Below, piece after piece: positions 1 to 9,697 of a stretch of 64,000 bases of DNA. Position 1 is the first letter of the stretch, and every line of letters starts with the position of its first letter. The DNA comes from Paenibacillus sp. CAA11 (GTDB lineage: Bacteria > Bacillota > Bacilli > Paenibacillales > Paenibacillaceae). The notes below the pieces were generated by a model that saw only the letters and a list, made by a program, of their open reading frames with translations, was not told where the DNA came from and searched no databases. The stretch is from positions 201,001 to 265,000 of the forward strand of contig NZ_CP028922.1 of the NCBI RefSeq assembly GCF_003060825.1, given 5' to 3'. Both the position numbers and the translations under genes were made by a program.

Positions 1-2
1 CA

Positions 3-872
3 CTGCCTGCGGATCGTCAGGAATATTTGGCGAGTCGTATGAAGGACATTGCGCAGCAATCGTCCGAGCGGGAACGCGTCGCCGTTGAAGCCGAACGGGA
101 TACGGAGCAGCTGAAGAAGGCGGAGTTCATGCTGGACAAAGTCGGCGAAGAATTCCCGGGGATTATCAGCAGCGTGACAAGCTTCGGTATGTTCATCGAA
201 CTGGAAAATACCGTCGAAGGCTTGATTCGTCTCAGTGCCTTAACCGACGACTATTATCACTTCCATGAGCAGCATATGGCGCTCATCGGGGAGCGCACGT
301 CGAAGATCTTCCGGATCGGAGACGAAGTGAAGATCCGCGTGGCGCGCGTAAATATGGACGACCATACCATCGACTTCGAGATGGTCGACATGAAGCCGCG
401 CAGCCGGGAGGATCGGCCGCGCGGAGGCGGCGGAGGCGGCCGGGGCAAGGCCGGCCGTAGCAAAGCCGGCGCGGGCGAGGCGGTCTTCGCCGGCGGCGGC
501 AAGCGCGGCAAGAAGAAGCGCGGCGCTGGAGCCGCCGCGGCGGGTGCTGAGCCGCGCAAGGGCAAAGGCGGGCGCAGCGCCGACAAGGCGCCTGCTGCCG
601 CGAAGCCGGCCGCGCCGAGCTTCGGCTTCGGCAGCGGCAAGGGCGGCTACGCCAGCGGCTCGCCCGAGGGCTACTCGCGCGACGGCGGGGCCGGTGCGCC
701 GGGCGGCGGATCGCGCCGCAAGAAGACGTCGGCGAGCGGCATCTTCAACGCCGCCGGTGATGGAGGCGGCGCAGCGGGTGAGGGTGCGCCGCGCAAGAAG
801 CGCAACAAGGGCGGCCGAGGCAAGGGCGCGAAGAATAACGCGACCGCCGCTTTTGTTCGCAAGAAGAAATAG
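3..872 (+). CDS. rnr: Ribonuclease R, C-terminal part (5' end outside window)
   Basis: This is the end of a 3'-5' exoribonuclease of the RNase II/R family, which degrades structured RNA and tmRNA-tagged messages. The frame is already open at base 3, so the first in-frame TTG at 27 is not the true start. An S1 RNA-binding domain begins at about base 160 with the typical G[11 protein letters not shown] sequence. After it, from about base 400, comes a roughly 150-residue low-complexity tail rich in Gly, Ala, Lys and Arg and very GC-rich. In E. coli the Lys-rich tail of RNase R is known to contact SmpB/tmRNA, and smpB and ssrA follow directly here. The catalytic RNB domain lies upstream of the window. 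Confidence 0.93.
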   Translation: MPADRQEYLASRMKDIAQQSSERERVAVEAERDTEQLKKAEFMLDKVGEEFPGIISSVTSFGMFIELENTVEGLIRLSALTDDYYHFHEQHMALIGERTSKIFRIGDEVKIRVARVNMDDHTIDFEMVDMKPRSREDRPRGGGGGGRGKAGRSKAGAGEAVFAGGGKRGKKKRGAGAAAAGAEPRKGKGGRSADKAPAAAKPAAPSFGFGSGKGGYASGSPEGYSRDGGAGAPGGGSRRKKTSASGIFNAAGDGGGAAGEGAPRKKRNKGGRGKGAKNNATAAFVRKKK

Positions 873-907
873 CAATTTCTTGTGTTGAATGAAGGGTGTA
901 AGAGGGT

Positions 908-938
908 CCCGGAAATGCGGCATTCGTCGCCTTCCGGG
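908..938 (+). terminator. Hairpin after rnr
   Basis: CCCGGAA (908-914) pairs with TTCCGGG (932-938). The following sequence is only moderately T-rich, so this is a weak terminator or a processing hairpin between rnr and smpB. Confidence 0.45.
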
Positions 939-1033
939 GCTTCTTGATTTTGACGGGAGCAGTTGGTACAATTGAGGTCTAGTCTGAAGTCGGGTGTGAC
1001 TTAAGATAGGAATCTGATTGAAGGAGTGAGAAC

Positions 1034-1513
1034 ATGGGTAAGAAGAGTGACGGGAAGGTTCTGGCCCAGAACAAGAAGGCTTCCCATGACTACTTCATTG
1101 AAGATACGATTGAAGCCGGCATGGTGCTGACCGGGACGGAAATCAAGTCGCTGCGGGCGGCGCGCGCCAATATTGGCGATGCTTTTGCCACCATTCGCAA
1201 CGGGGAGATTTTTGTACACAACATGCACATCAGCCCTTTTGAACAAGGGAACCGCAACAATCCTACCGATCCGACACGTACCCGCAAGCTGCTGCTGCAC
1301 AAGTCGCAGATCAGCAAGCTGCTCGGTCAAGCGAAGCAGGAAGGCTACACCATTGTGCCGCTCAAGGTCTATGTGCGCAACGGGTATGCGAAGCTGCTCC
1401 TGGGACTCGGGAAAGGGAAGAAGCAGTATGACAAGCGGGAATCCGCGGCGAGAAAGGATGCACAGCGCGATATCCAGCGGGCGCTGAAGGAGCGCCAGAA
1501 GATTGCCAGATAA
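1034..1513 (+). CDS. smpB: SsrA-binding protein SmpB
   Basis: A 159-residue tmRNA-binding protein, the normal family length. SmpB binds the tRNA-like domain of tmRNA and brings it to stalled ribosomes for trans-translation. Family signatures are visible: the N-terminal N-K-K-A-x-H-D-Y-F-I-E-D stretch, G-T-E-I-K-S-L-R, and the basic C-terminal tail (K-R-E-S-A-A-R-K-D onward) that enters the mRNA channel. The ATG at 1034 is preceded by AAGGAGTGAG. It sits between rnr and ssrA, so the whole ribosome-rescue set is contiguous. Confidence 0.98.
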   Translation: MGKKSDGKVLAQNKKASHDYFIEDTIEAGMVLTGTEIKSLRAARANIGDAFATIRNGEIFVHNMHISPFEQGNRNNPTDPTRTRKLLLHKSQISKLLGQAKQEGYTIVPLKVYVRNGYAKLLLGLGKGKKQYDKRESAARKDAQRDIQRALKERQKIAR

Positions 1514-1578
1514 GACTGAAGTTGGCTGAAGTGATGGTCTTACAGAAGTGGCATGAATTATGCAGGTTTCCAGTAAGT

Positions 1579-1611
1579 TTGCAAGCATTGTGTTGTATGG
1601 TATGCTATAAT
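1579..1611 (+). promoter_or_regulatory. Candidate ssrA promoter
   Basis: TTGCAA (1579-1584) and TATGCT (1601-1606) are 16 bp apart, and a TATAAT overlaps at 1606-1611. The mature tmRNA starts about 150 bases later, which would require a long 5' precursor. The rest of 1514-1758 shows no convincing gene. Confidence 0.35.
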
Positions 1612-1758
1612 AAATGATATAAGCACGGTACAGCATGATGGATATACGCTATACCGGAAGACGTCCAATTTTTTATGGAGGAATTGGATGGTCTATTGAT
1701 TTATCGTTTGCCTATTGCCGGGCACCGATTGATCCTTAAGCAGTACCCTTTTTAATTC

Positions 1759-2120
1759 GGGGGCGTTTTTGGATTCGACGGGGGTTGTTCGAGCATGGGT
1801 AGCGGGTAGTGGGGACGCGTCCACTTCATCAACGCTAAAGCCTATTAAACGGCAAACAACAACAATCTTACGCTCTCGCAGCTTAATAACCTGCAGACGT
1901 GCTCTCGCTCTGTATCGCCCATGTACCGGGATGAGGGCTCAACTTTAGTGGGATACGCTGTCTAGTCTCCGCCTGCGGCTAGCTGAAGAAGACAAACAGG
2001 CTGACCCTTTCGAGATCCGGTTACGGGGAGCTTGACTGGGTGACATCAAAACTGTGACTACACCCGTAGAAACCTATGTGGCGTTGCCTTCGGACAGGGG
2101 TTCGACTCCCCTCGCCTCCA
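1759..2120 (+). ncRNA. ssrA: tmRNA (transfer-messenger RNA)
   Basis: The 5' end GGGGGCG, followed shortly by GGATTCGACGGGG, and the 3' end GTTCGACTCCCCTCGCCTCCA form the tRNA-like acceptor and T-arm. The resume frame encodes a tag reading GKQQQSYALAA and a stop (1851-1886), ending in the protease-recognised ALAA. The last 80 bases are repeated three more times downstream, which marks this gene as an integration target. End coordinates are good to a few bases. Whether the final CCA is fully encoded cannot be settled by eye. Confidence 0.95.
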
Positions 2121-2133
2121 TACTTTATTAGAG

Positions 2134-2162
2134 AAAAGCGGCCGACACGGCGGCTTTTTTTT
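2134..2162 (+). terminator. ssrA terminator
   Basis: AAAGC(G)GCCG, loop ACA, CGGC(G)GCTTT, then a run of T. It is a typical intrinsic terminator just after the tmRNA. Confidence 0.85.
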
Positions 2163-2244
2163 CGTTCAATTAACTCTCACCAGCTAAGGTTATGTAGGGA
2201 CATGGTTAACAAAGAAGTGGGAAGCTGGCGGAAATAAGATAGAG

Positions 2245-2273
2245 TTGTAAATTGGATTCAGTTGTGTTATAGT
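2245..2273 (+). promoter_or_regulatory. Promoter for the cold-shock gene
   Basis: TTGTAA (2245-2250), 17 bp spacer, TATAGT (2268-2273). It lies about 135 bases upstream of the csp start, giving a long leader as is usual for cold-shock genes. Confidence 0.55.
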
Positions 2274-2298
2274 TAACTTATTGGAATTTCAACCTGAG

Positions 2299-2362
2299 AT
2301 CACATATTGTAGAGGGTTATGATTTTGATTAAGTAGCCTTGTACAATATGTGATTTTTTTTT
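2299..2362 (+). promoter_or_regulatory. Terminator-like hairpin in the csp leader
   Basis: A perfect 13-bp inverted repeat (2299-2311 with 2342-2354) is followed by an unbroken T run and lies between the promoter and csp start codon. The stem is AT-rich. It looks like an intrinsic terminator placed inside the leader, so either most transcripts stop here or read-through is regulated, for example by temperature. Confidence 0.6.
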
Positions 2363-2408
2363 AGAAGTTGAAGATCATGTAAATATAAAAATATGGAGGT
2401 AATTGACC

Positions 2409-2609
2409 ATGCAAAAAGGAACAGTAAAGTGGTTTAATGCAGATAAAGGCTTTGGTTTTATTGAGGTTGAAGGCGGAGACGACGTATTCGTACACTTCAG
2501 TGCAATTGTTAGCGACGGCTTCAAATCGTTGGACGAAGGTCAACGCGTTGAATTTAATGTAGTACAAGGCAATCGAGGCCCACAGGCCGAGAATGTTGTT
2601 AAACTATAA
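2409..2609 (+). CDS. Cold-shock protein (CspA/CspB family)
   Basis: A 66-residue single cold-shock domain that binds single-stranded RNA/DNA. The RNP1 motif K-G-F-G-F-I and the RNP2 motif V-F-V-H-F are both present. The ATG at 2409 is chosen over 2403 because of the upstream GGAGGTAATTGACC and because [10 protein letters not shown] is the usual N-terminus. It sits just inside the first ssrA-bounded compartment, upstream of a YdjO-like gene. Which csp paralogue it is cannot be said. Confidence 0.96.
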   Translation: MQKGTVKWFNADKGFGFIEVEGGDDVFVHFSAIVSDGFKSLDEGQRVEFNVVQGNRGPQAENVVKL

Positions 2610-2621
2610 AATGGTTGTTAG

Positions 2622-2653
2622 AAAGTCCCAAACTTAGTGTTGGGGCTTTTTTT
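2622..2653 (+). terminator. Terminator after csp
   Basis: AAAGTCCCAA (2622-2631) pairs with TTGGGGCTTT (2640-2649), followed by T residues. Confidence 0.8.
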
Positions 2654-2688
2654 CGCTCATTATTCCAGAAGAGAAAGAGGGTTACTGT

Positions 2689-2901
2689 TTGTACTATTCA
2701 AGGAAAAGACCGATGATTGATCTTCCACAGGAAATGACAACTATATGGTCGTGCACCAATGAAAAGTGCAATGGATGGATGAGGGATAACTTTGTTTTTT
2801 TGAATCAACCCATATGTGGCCAGTGCAACTCCTTCATGGAGAAGAGTGAGAAAATGCTGCCTATTTTGGCTAATACAAGTCCTAATCAGACGAAGCACTA
2901 A
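2689..2901 (+). CDS. YdjO-like cold-inducible small protein
   Basis: A 70-residue protein with a TTG start at 2689 preceded by GAGAAAGAGGG. It carries two cysteine pairs, C-T-N-E-K-C near residue 21 and C-G-Q-C near residue 43, with W-M-R-D-N-F between them, suggesting a small zinc-ribbon-like fold. The pattern matches the YdjO family of Bacillus, known as cold-inducible with no defined biochemical function. Its position after the cold-shock gene supports this. The csp terminator separates the two, so co-transcription would need read-through. Confidence 0.8.
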   Translation: MYYSRKRPMIDLPQEMTTIWSCTNEKCNGWMRDNFVFLNQPICGQCNSFMEKSEKMLPILANTSPNQTKH

Positions 2902-2915
2902 TAGTTGAGGATCAG

Positions 2916-2999
2916 TGACATCACAAATGTCACACTACACCCGTAGAAACCTATGTAGCGTTGCCTTCGGACAGAGGTTCGACTCCCCTGGCCTCCATA
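2916..2999 (+). repeat. Second copy of the ssrA 3' end (att-like)
   Basis: About 84 bases match the end of tmRNA (2041-2122), including ACACCCGTAGAAACCTATGT, GCGTTGCCTTCGGACAG and the GTTCGACTCCCCT-GCCTCCATA terminus. A few changes are present (AGGTTC for GGGTTC, TGG for TCG). No 5' tmRNA part precedes it, so it is not a second tmRNA. It is best read as an attachment-site copy left by integration at ssrA. Confidence 0.92.
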
Positions 3000-3010
3000 A
3001 AAGTAAGACG

Positions 3011-3048
3011 AAAAGCCTTCAGCCATTGATGTGGTTGTTGGCTTTTTT
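3011..3048 (+). terminator. Terminator after the second ssrA-end copy
   Basis: AAAAGCC ... GGCTTTTTT with an inner CAGCCA/TGGTTG pairing. It occupies the same relative position as the genuine ssrA terminator. Confidence 0.7.
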
Positions 3049-3103
3049 ATTGTGATATAATAATGTTCAACAATTAACGGAAAGCATTAAGGAGGTCATT
3101 GTT

Positions 3104-3301
3104 ATGGCAGTAGATCGAGAACAGCTTCAGAATATACTTAAGAAAGCCAATCAGCGTGCTCGTCAACAAGCCAAGCAATCTGGAGCATCCCTTTACTATA
3201 TAAAAGATAACAGACGTATTCGTGAAGATGCAGAAGGTAATAAATTCGAGATTGTTTTCGATTCCCAAGGAAAGCGGACGGAGCGGAAATATTTTGAATA
3301 A
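3104..3301 (+). CDS. Small protein paired with the zeta-toxin-like kinase
   Basis: A 65-residue, charged protein with a well-placed RBS (AAGGAGG about 9 bases before ATG 3104). The N-terminal half (residues 1-28) is Gln/Arg/Lys-rich and probably helical. The C-terminal half reads like a short beta segment with E-G-N-K-F-E-I-V-F-D. No family is recognised. It overlaps the next gene's likely TTG start, which implies translational coupling. By analogy with toxin-antitoxin pairs it could be the antidote to the downstream kinase, but it does not resemble epsilon or PezA, so this is only a suggestion from position. Confidence 0.75.
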   Translation: MAVDREQLQNILKKANQRARQQAKQSGASLYYIKDNRRIREDAEGNKFEIVFDSQGKRTERKYFE

Positions 3302-3875
3302 TAATAAACCTGTCATGACGATATTTGCCGGTACCAACGGTGCTGGTAAAAGTACAATAAGCTTGCAAATGAGGGAGTTTATTGGAGAGGTTGTTGATCC
3401 TGATCAAATTGCTATGCGGCTCAATTCTGAAGATCCGCGAAGTGCGGATTTGTCAGCAGGTAAGGAAGCGATCAAAAGGATCCGAGCACTGATTCACTCT
3501 AATAATCATTTTGCTGTGGAAACGACACTTTCGGGTACATTTTTTTTAAGACATATGCAGCTAGCGAAGGAAAAAGGTTATGCAATTGTAATGTATTATA
3601 TTGGCCTTCAGGATGTACAGATGCATATTGATCGTGTGGCTTCTCGTGTAGAGCAGGGAGGTCATTGGATTGCAGAAGAGGATATCCGTTGGCGTTATGG
3701 ACAATCGTTGCAGAATCTAAAGCCTGCTGTGAGCATAGCAGACCAGCTCATTATTATTGATAATACATTTGAACCTACGATCATTGCGGAAATTCGGCAA
3801 AATCAATTAATTTACCAAACAAATCAAATACCGAGTTGGTCAAAAAGTGTACTCGATCTATTTAGGAGTCGTTGA
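3294..3875 (+). CDS. Zeta-toxin-family P-loop kinase
   Basis: A P-loop kinase with Walker A G-T-N-G-A-G-K-S-T near the N-terminus, V-V-D-P-D-Q-I-A (candidate catalytic Asp) and V-E-T-T-L-S-G, in the order seen in zeta toxins. Characterised zeta toxins phosphorylate UDP-N-acetylglucosamine and so poison wall synthesis; related stand-alone proteins may have other substrates. The start is TTG 3294 (overlapping the preceding gene, with GGAGCGG upstream) or ATG 3315. The frame is also open back to 3222, but that stretch overlaps the upstream gene. The stop codon TGA (3873-3875) is the first three bases of the next ssrA-end repeat, so the C-terminus is set by the integration junction. Confidence 0.85.
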   Translation: MNNNKPVMTIFAGTNGAGKSTISLQMREFIGEVVDPDQIAMRLNSEDPRSADLSAGKEAIKRIRALIHSNNHFAVETTLSGTFFLRHMQLAKEKGYAIVMYYIGLQDVQMHIDRVASRVEQGGHWIAEEDIRWRYGQSLQNLKPAVSIADQLIIIDNTFEPTIIAEIRQNQLIYQTNQIPSWSKSVLDLFRSR

Positions 3876-3955
3876 CATCAAAACTGTGACTACACCCGTA
3901 GAAACCTATGTGGCGTTGCCTTCAGACAGGGGCCAGGCTTTCCTTGCCTCCATAC
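3873..3955 (+). repeat. Third copy of the ssrA 3' end (att-like)
   Basis: Bases 3873-3927 are nearly identical to ssrA 2041-2095, and the copy ends GCCTCCATAC like the genuine gene. The T-arm has degenerated (GGGGCCAGGCTTTCC in place of GGGGTTCGACTCCCC), so it could not form a functional tRNA-like domain. Confidence 0.9.
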
Positions 3956-3958
3956 TAG

Positions 3959-3991
3959 AAGCCCGCTCTGTTGAGCGGGTTTTTGCTTTTT
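3959..3991 (+). terminator. Terminator after the third ssrA-end copy
   Basis: AAGCCCGCTC, loop, GAGCGGGTTTTT and further T residues. Confidence 0.8.
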
Positions 3992-5602
<1,611 letters not shown>

Positions 5603-5635
5603 GCGGAAAGTCTTGCAGTTCATAAGGAGGGTGTA

Positions 5636-7075
5636 ATGATAGTGAAAAAACAAGGATTGAATCCCTATCTGCCATCATGGGAATACGTGCCTGACGGAGA
5701 ACCGTATGTTTTTAACGGCAGAGTTTATGTGTATGGTTCGCACGATCGTTTTAACGGACACGCTTTTTGTTTAAATGACTATGTGTGTTGGTCGGCACCC
5801 GTGGACGATTTGGGTGACTGGCGATATGAAGGTGTGATTTACAAGAAAACGGATGACCCGCTTAATCCGAACGGGAGCATGTGCCTATATGCGCCGGACG
5901 TTACCGTCGGTCCAGATGGGCGGTATTATCTCTATTATGTTCTGGATAAGGTTTCGATCGTTTCAGTAGCCGTCTGTGATACGCCAGCTGGCAAGTATGA
6001 ATTCTACGGTTACGTCAAGTATGCAGACGGCACACGCCTGGGTGAAAGAGAAGGCGATGAGCCCCAGTTTGATCCGGGTGTGTTGACGGAAGGGGAGAGA
6101 ACCTACCTGTATACCGGTTTCTGTGCAATTGGAGACAAATCCAGACACGGTGCAATGGCCACGGTGCTTGGCCCTGATATGCTGACGATTATAGAAGAAC
6201 CGGTATTTGTCGCGCCGAGCGAACCTTACAGCAAGGGCAGCGGGTTTGAAGGACATGAGTTTTTTGAGGCTCCTTCCATAAGGAAGAGAGGCGATACCTA
6301 TTATTTTGTCTATTCCTCGATCGTCATGCATGAATTGTGTTATGCTACCAGCCAATTTCCAACCAAAGGATTTGTCTATCAGGGGGTTGTCGTAAGCAAC
6401 AACGATCTTCATATGGATTCCTCCAAGCCAGCGGACAAACCGATGTATTACGGCGGAAATAATCATGGCAGCATCGTCCACATCAATGAGAATTGGTTTG
6501 TGTTTTACCATAGACATACCAACGGTACAGCTTTTTGCCGGCAAGGCTGTATCGAGCCGATCGTATTCCGGGAGGATGGAACGATTCTTCAGGCGGAGAT
6601 GACCTCCTGTGGTCCAAACGGGGGACCGCTTGCGGGCCGAGGGGAATATCCCGCTTACCTGGCATGCAATCTGTTTTGCAAAGATGAGCAGATGTATACA
6701 GGGGGGTTCGATCAATCCGGGGCATGGCTGGATAGCCGTTTTCCGAAAATAACCCAGGATGGAAAAGACGGGGATGAAGAAGTCGGGTACATCGCCAATA
6801 TGACGGATTCCGCTACGGCCGGTTTCAAGTATTTTGACTGCCGTGGAATCCGGAAGATTAAAATCAAGGTGCGCGGATATTGCCACGGCGCCTTTGAGGT
6901 GAGAACAGCTTGGGACGGCCCGGCCCTCGGAAGTATACCGGTTAATTCTTCGAATATCTGGACGGAGTATTCTGCTGATCTCGTCATACCGGACGGCATA
7001 CAAGCGTTATATTTTACATATGTAGGCTCGGGAGGCGCAAGCCTGTCCTCGTTTACATTACTTGGAGATGAGTAG
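5636..7075 (+). CDS. GH43 family arabinofuranosidase/xylosidase
   Basis: A 479-residue glycoside hydrolase with a five-bladed propeller catalytic domain (about 1-330) and a C-terminal beta-sandwich resembling CBM6 (about 345-479). Likely catalytic residues are Asp20 (V-P-D-G-E-P), Asp88 (L-Y-A-P-D-V-T) and Glu211 (F-F-E-A-P-S-I). ATG 5636 follows AAGGAGGGTGTA. There is no signal peptide, so it would cleave arabinose or xylose from oligosaccharides inside the cell. The pairing with the upstream esterase suggests attack on feruloylated arabinoxylan fragments. Exact specificity cannot be read from sequence. Confidence 0.9.
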   Translation: MIVKKQGLNPYLPSWEYVPDGEPYVFNGRVYVYGSHDRFNGHAFCLNDYVCWSAPVDDLGDWRYEGVIYKKTDDPLNPNGSMCLYAPDVTVGPDGRYYLYYVLDKVSIVSVAVCDTPAGKYEFYGYVKYADGTRLGEREGDEPQFDPGVLTEGERTYLYTGFCAIGDKSRHGAMATVLGPDMLTIIEEPVFVAPSEPYSKGSGFEGHEFFEAPSIRKRGDTYYFVYSSIVMHELCYATSQFPTKGFVYQGVVVSNNDLHMDSSKPADKPMYYGGNNHGSIVHINENWFVFYHRHTNGTAFCRQGCIEPIVFREDGTILQAEMTSCGPNGGPLAGRGEYPAYLACNLFCKDEQMYTGGFDQSGAWLDSRFPKITQDGKDGDEEVGYIANMTDSATAGFKYFDCRGIRKIKIKVRGYCHGAFEVRTAWDGPALGSIPVNSSNIWTEYSADLVIPDGIQALYFTYVGSGGASLSSFTLLGDE

Positions 7076-7086
7076 GGATATCATGT

Positions 7087-7133
7087 AAAAAAAATCGGCC
7101 TTGTTCGCACCGTATGCGAAGAGGCCGACTTTT
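7087..7133. terminator. Bidirectional terminator between GH43 and padC
   Basis: An inverted repeat around TCGGCC (7094-7100) and GGCCGA (7123-7128), with A residues before and T residues after. It serves the converging GH43 and padC transcripts. Confidence 0.75.
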
Positions 7134-7184
7134 GTTCTTCTTCAGTTTGACCGAATTATATCGATCATTCGTTTTTAGATTTAC

Positions 7185-7691
7185 TTATTTCAATTTCCCT
7201 GCACGGATGTCGTCAGTCATCCCTTTATAAGGCGCTTTGGAAATGAGTTCTTCATTGTCAATACCGGCATTTTCCAAAAATGTGATATCGGCAAATTCAG
7301 GAACAACATACTTCGGATAAGTTTCATATTTTTCGCGCGCTTCTTTCATTAATTCCAGATGATCATTTTGATAACAAACCGTAATTTCGGGATGTTCATG
7401 AACCCATTTTGGGAAGAAAATAACACCGTGCATTCGTTTTTCATTCGGCATAAAGTTCAAGGAAACGTCTGTCCCTGTTGGCTCGGTCCATGATACTTTA
7501 TAAACGCCTTCTGTTAATTTTACAATATCAACTTCCTGGTCGCGCACCCAGCGGCCCGCAACCATGCCGCTATGGATACGATAATCAATGGTATGGTCAT
7601 TCTTGATGTAGATTTCGTATTCCCAACCAATTTCATAAGTATAAATCATATGGCTTCCTACAAAGTCTTTTAAAGCTTCTTTCGGTTGCAT
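7185..7691 (-). CDS. padC: Phenolic acid decarboxylase
   Basis: A 168-residue cofactor-independent decarboxylase that converts ferulic, p-coumaric and caffeic acids to 4-vinyl derivatives, detoxifying them. From [11 protein letters not shown] through [14 protein letters not shown] the sequence is very close, as remembered, to Bacillus PadC, including the Y-E-I-Y-I-K-N-D and [10 protein letters not shown] segments. AAGGAG lies 8 bases before the ATG. It follows the NmrA-like gene by 42 bases on the same strand. PadC is usually controlled by PadR, but no PadR gene is adjacent; the divergent LysR gene is the nearest candidate regulator. Confidence 0.97.
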   Translation of the reverse strand: MQPKEALKDFVGSHMIYTYEIGWEYEIYIKNDHTIDYRIHSGMVAGRWVRDQEVDIVKLTEGVYKVSWTEPTGTDVSLNFMPNEKRMHGVIFFPKWVHEHPEITVCYQNDHLELMKEAREKYETYPKYVVPEFADITFLENAGIDNEELISKAPYKGMTDDIRAGKLK

Positions 7692-7733
7692 ATGGATTTC
7701 TCCTTATTTAAATATTTGTCTGCATGAACAATG

Positions 7734-8693
7734 TTATTTCATATCCCGCCAGTTTTGGATATTGTTCTCCCAAATATATTTATATTTTCCAATAATATCC
7801 CTTGCTGTTTTTGGCTTTTGTCCAGTCAAAGTCTCAATAGCATTGGAGTGAACGTTTAAAAGCCCTTCTTTGATGCTGGCATCGGTTGTCACGAGATCAT
7901 CGCCGCAGAATGGAACAGGCGAGCGGGAGAAATCTCCGGTAATTTCCCTAGGAATGTGCATTTTTTCTAGGTGTTTATAATATTGCTCCGCATCTACAGG
8001 AATATATTCCAGGTCTCTACCTGAAACTTCTTTAATGAGGTTGCACAGATCCCTTACGGAAACAGATTCTGATCCTACGATATTATAAGCCTCGTTGTCT
8101 TTACCTTTTCCGAGTAGGGCTGCGGCTGCTGCCCTTGCGCAATCATCTTTGTGAACTAAAGTAGCTCGTTCTTCACCGGCAGTGCTTAGCCATTTATTGT
8201 CGGACATGAGTGCCAACATCGTATACATCGTCAGATAGTTTTCTAAATATAAGTTATTTCTCATTGCATTGTAAGCAATACCTGTTGACTTTAAGTAGTT
8301 TTCAGTTGCTGTATGGTCTGGAGTTACAAAAACGTGAGCGTAATTAGGATCTGTTGCACCTATAAATGAACTATACGTAATGTGAGAGATTCCTGCTTTG
8401 ATTGCCGTATCAATCGCATTTTTGTGTTGTTCGACTCTTCTGCCTACTTCAAGGCCAGAGACAATATAGATACGGTCACCATCTTTGAAAGCCCGTTCCA
8501 TGGATGGAATGTCATCGTAATTGATTTCAAAGATTTTGACTCCCGCATTCTCCCAACGTTGAACCGTGTCTTGGGGAATTCTGTCTTTCTTCATGCATGT
8601 GAAGGTTAAATTGCGGCCATCTACTTCTGCGAGCACCGTTTCCGCCACACGGCTTGCTAGTTGACCATCTACGCCTGTTATAATATAACGCAT
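7734..8693 (-). CDS. NmrA-like NAD(P)-binding reductase/sensor
   Basis: A 319-residue atypical short-chain dehydrogenase. The N-terminus M-R-Y-I-I-T-G-V-D-G-Q-L-A-S is a Rossmann dinucleotide loop close to the G-x-x-G-x-x-G form. T-Y-S-S-F-I-G-A-T-D and the H-V-F-V-T-P-D-H segment are typical of NmrA/QorB-like proteins, and the classical Tyr-x-x-x-Lys pair is not evident. Such proteins act as quinone/enal reductases or redox sensors. The gene is divergent from a LysR regulator and immediately upstream of padC in the same direction, so both are probably one transcript. Confidence 0.85.
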   Translation of the reverse strand: MRYIITGVDGQLASRVAETVLAEVDGRNLTFTCMKKDRIPQDTVQRWENAGVKIFEINYDDIPSMERAFKDGDRIYIVSGLEVGRRVEQHKNAIDTAIKAGISHITYSSFIGATDPNYAHVFVTPDHTATENYLKSTGIAYNAMRNNLYLENYLTMYTMLALMSDNKWLSTAGEERATLVHKDDCARAAAAALLGKGKDNEAYNIVGSESVSVRDLCNLIKEVSGRDLEYIPVDAEQYYKHLEKMHIPREITGDFSRSPVPFCGDDLVTTDASIKEGLLNVHSNAIETLTGQKPKTARDIIGKYKYIWENNIQNWRDMK

Positions 8694-8745
8694 GTTTATT
8701 CCTTCTTCCCTAGTGATTTATTTCACAAGGTAAGAATAGCATAGG

Positions 8746-8774
8746 TTGACACTAGAGTGAAATTACCCTATGTT
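8746..8774 (+). promoter_or_regulatory. Promoter of the LysR gene in a divergent regulatory region
   Basis: TTGACA (8746-8751), 17 bp, TATGTT (8769-8774). An inverted repeat ATAGG (8741-8745)/CCTAT (8767-8771) spans it and could be a LysR site. On the other strand TTTCAC and TATTCT about 18 bp apart fit a promoter for the NmrA-like gene, overlapping this one. Confidence 0.6.
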
Positions 8775-8815
8775 ATGATTTATAAAAAAGATTTATTATT
8801 AAAAGGATGTTTTAA

Positions 8816-9697
8816 ATGAATATTCAGCAATTAAAGTGCTTTGTTTCTCTTGCCGAGACCCTGAATTTTTCAACAACAGCTGAGAAGTTAAATTTGACAC
8901 AACCTGCTGTAAGCCATAACATAAAAAGTTTAGAAAATGAGCTGGGAATCATTTTATTTGTTCGCAACAAAAGGACTGTTAATTTGACTTTAGCCGGCAA
9001 TAGTTTTTACGAAGATATGGAAGGACTTCTGTTTAGATTAGACCAATCGATTAAGAAAGCAAAACTGCTATCGGAGAAATACGAAAGCACTTTGGTTATC
9101 GGATACACGGAGACTGTTTTTGAGAAGAAAGTTTTGCCGGACATGATTAGGCGATTTAAGGAAAAATACCCGCAGATTCAAATTCAGTTGAAAAAGTCTA
9201 ATTTGACTAGAGAGAAAGAAGACTTATTAAACCAAAAGTTTGACGTCATATTTACTTCGGATGATAATTTAGGAAAGGACATCGATTTTTGTTTTTATCC
9301 GGTACTTCAAGGGTTCTATGTTTGTGTATTGCCCCAAAATCATCCTTTCGCGAATGAAAGTGTGCTGGACATCGAACAATTAAATCATCAATCGATCATT
9401 TTATTTGACGAGCACCAATCCCCCCCTACTCTAAAAAGGATGAACAAGAAAATTACGGAGAATTGTCCTGATTCCATTTATACCTATGGAGATACCATAA
9501 ATACAGTGCATACCATGATAAAAAGTGATCTTGGCGTTTCGGTTCTGCCGAACTTTGTGATTGGGGAGGACAGCGAGATCGCCGTTGTTCCTTTAAGCTA
9601 TACTGAAGAAGTGGTCTACGGTCTTGCTTGCCTTAGAAGCGAAGAGCGCTTAGAAGTAAAACGCTGGATTTCAACTATAAAAGAGTTGCTCACTTAA
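8816..9697 (+). CDS. LysR-family transcriptional regulator
   Basis: A 293-residue regulator. Residues 1-60 form the winged helix-turn-helix (F-S-T-T-A-E-K-L-N-L-T-Q-P-A-V-S-H-N-I-K-S-L-E), and about 90-290 the substrate-binding effector domain. It is transcribed away from the NmrA-like gene and padC with a 122-base shared promoter region, the standard layout for a LysR that controls its neighbour. A phenolic acid or redox effector is plausible from context but unproven. Confidence 0.93.
   Translation: MNIQQLKCFVSLAETLNFSTTAEKLNLTQPAVSHNIKSLENELGIILFVRNKRTVNLTLAGNSFYEDMEGLLFRLDQSIKKAKLLSEKYESTLVIGYTETVFEKKVLPDMIRRFKEKYPQIQIQLKKSNLTREKEDLLNQKFDVIFTSDDNLGKDIDFCFYPVLQGFYVCVLPQNHPFANESVLDIEQLNHQSIILFDEHQSPPTLKRMNKKITENCPDSIYTYGDTINTVHTMIKSDLGVSVLPNFVIGEDSEIAVVPLSYTEEVVYGLACLRSEERLEVKRWISTIKELLT

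Noticed and set aside
240-971. Long minus-strand frames opposite rnr
   Set aside because: They arise from the GC-rich low-complexity tail of rnr and have no RBS or protein-like motifs.
1675-1755. 26-codon frame just before tmRNA
   Set aside because: No ribosome binding site and no similarity; it lies in the probable tmRNA precursor.
5963-7003. Minus-strand frame opposite GH43
   Set aside because: Shadow of the hydrolase gene.
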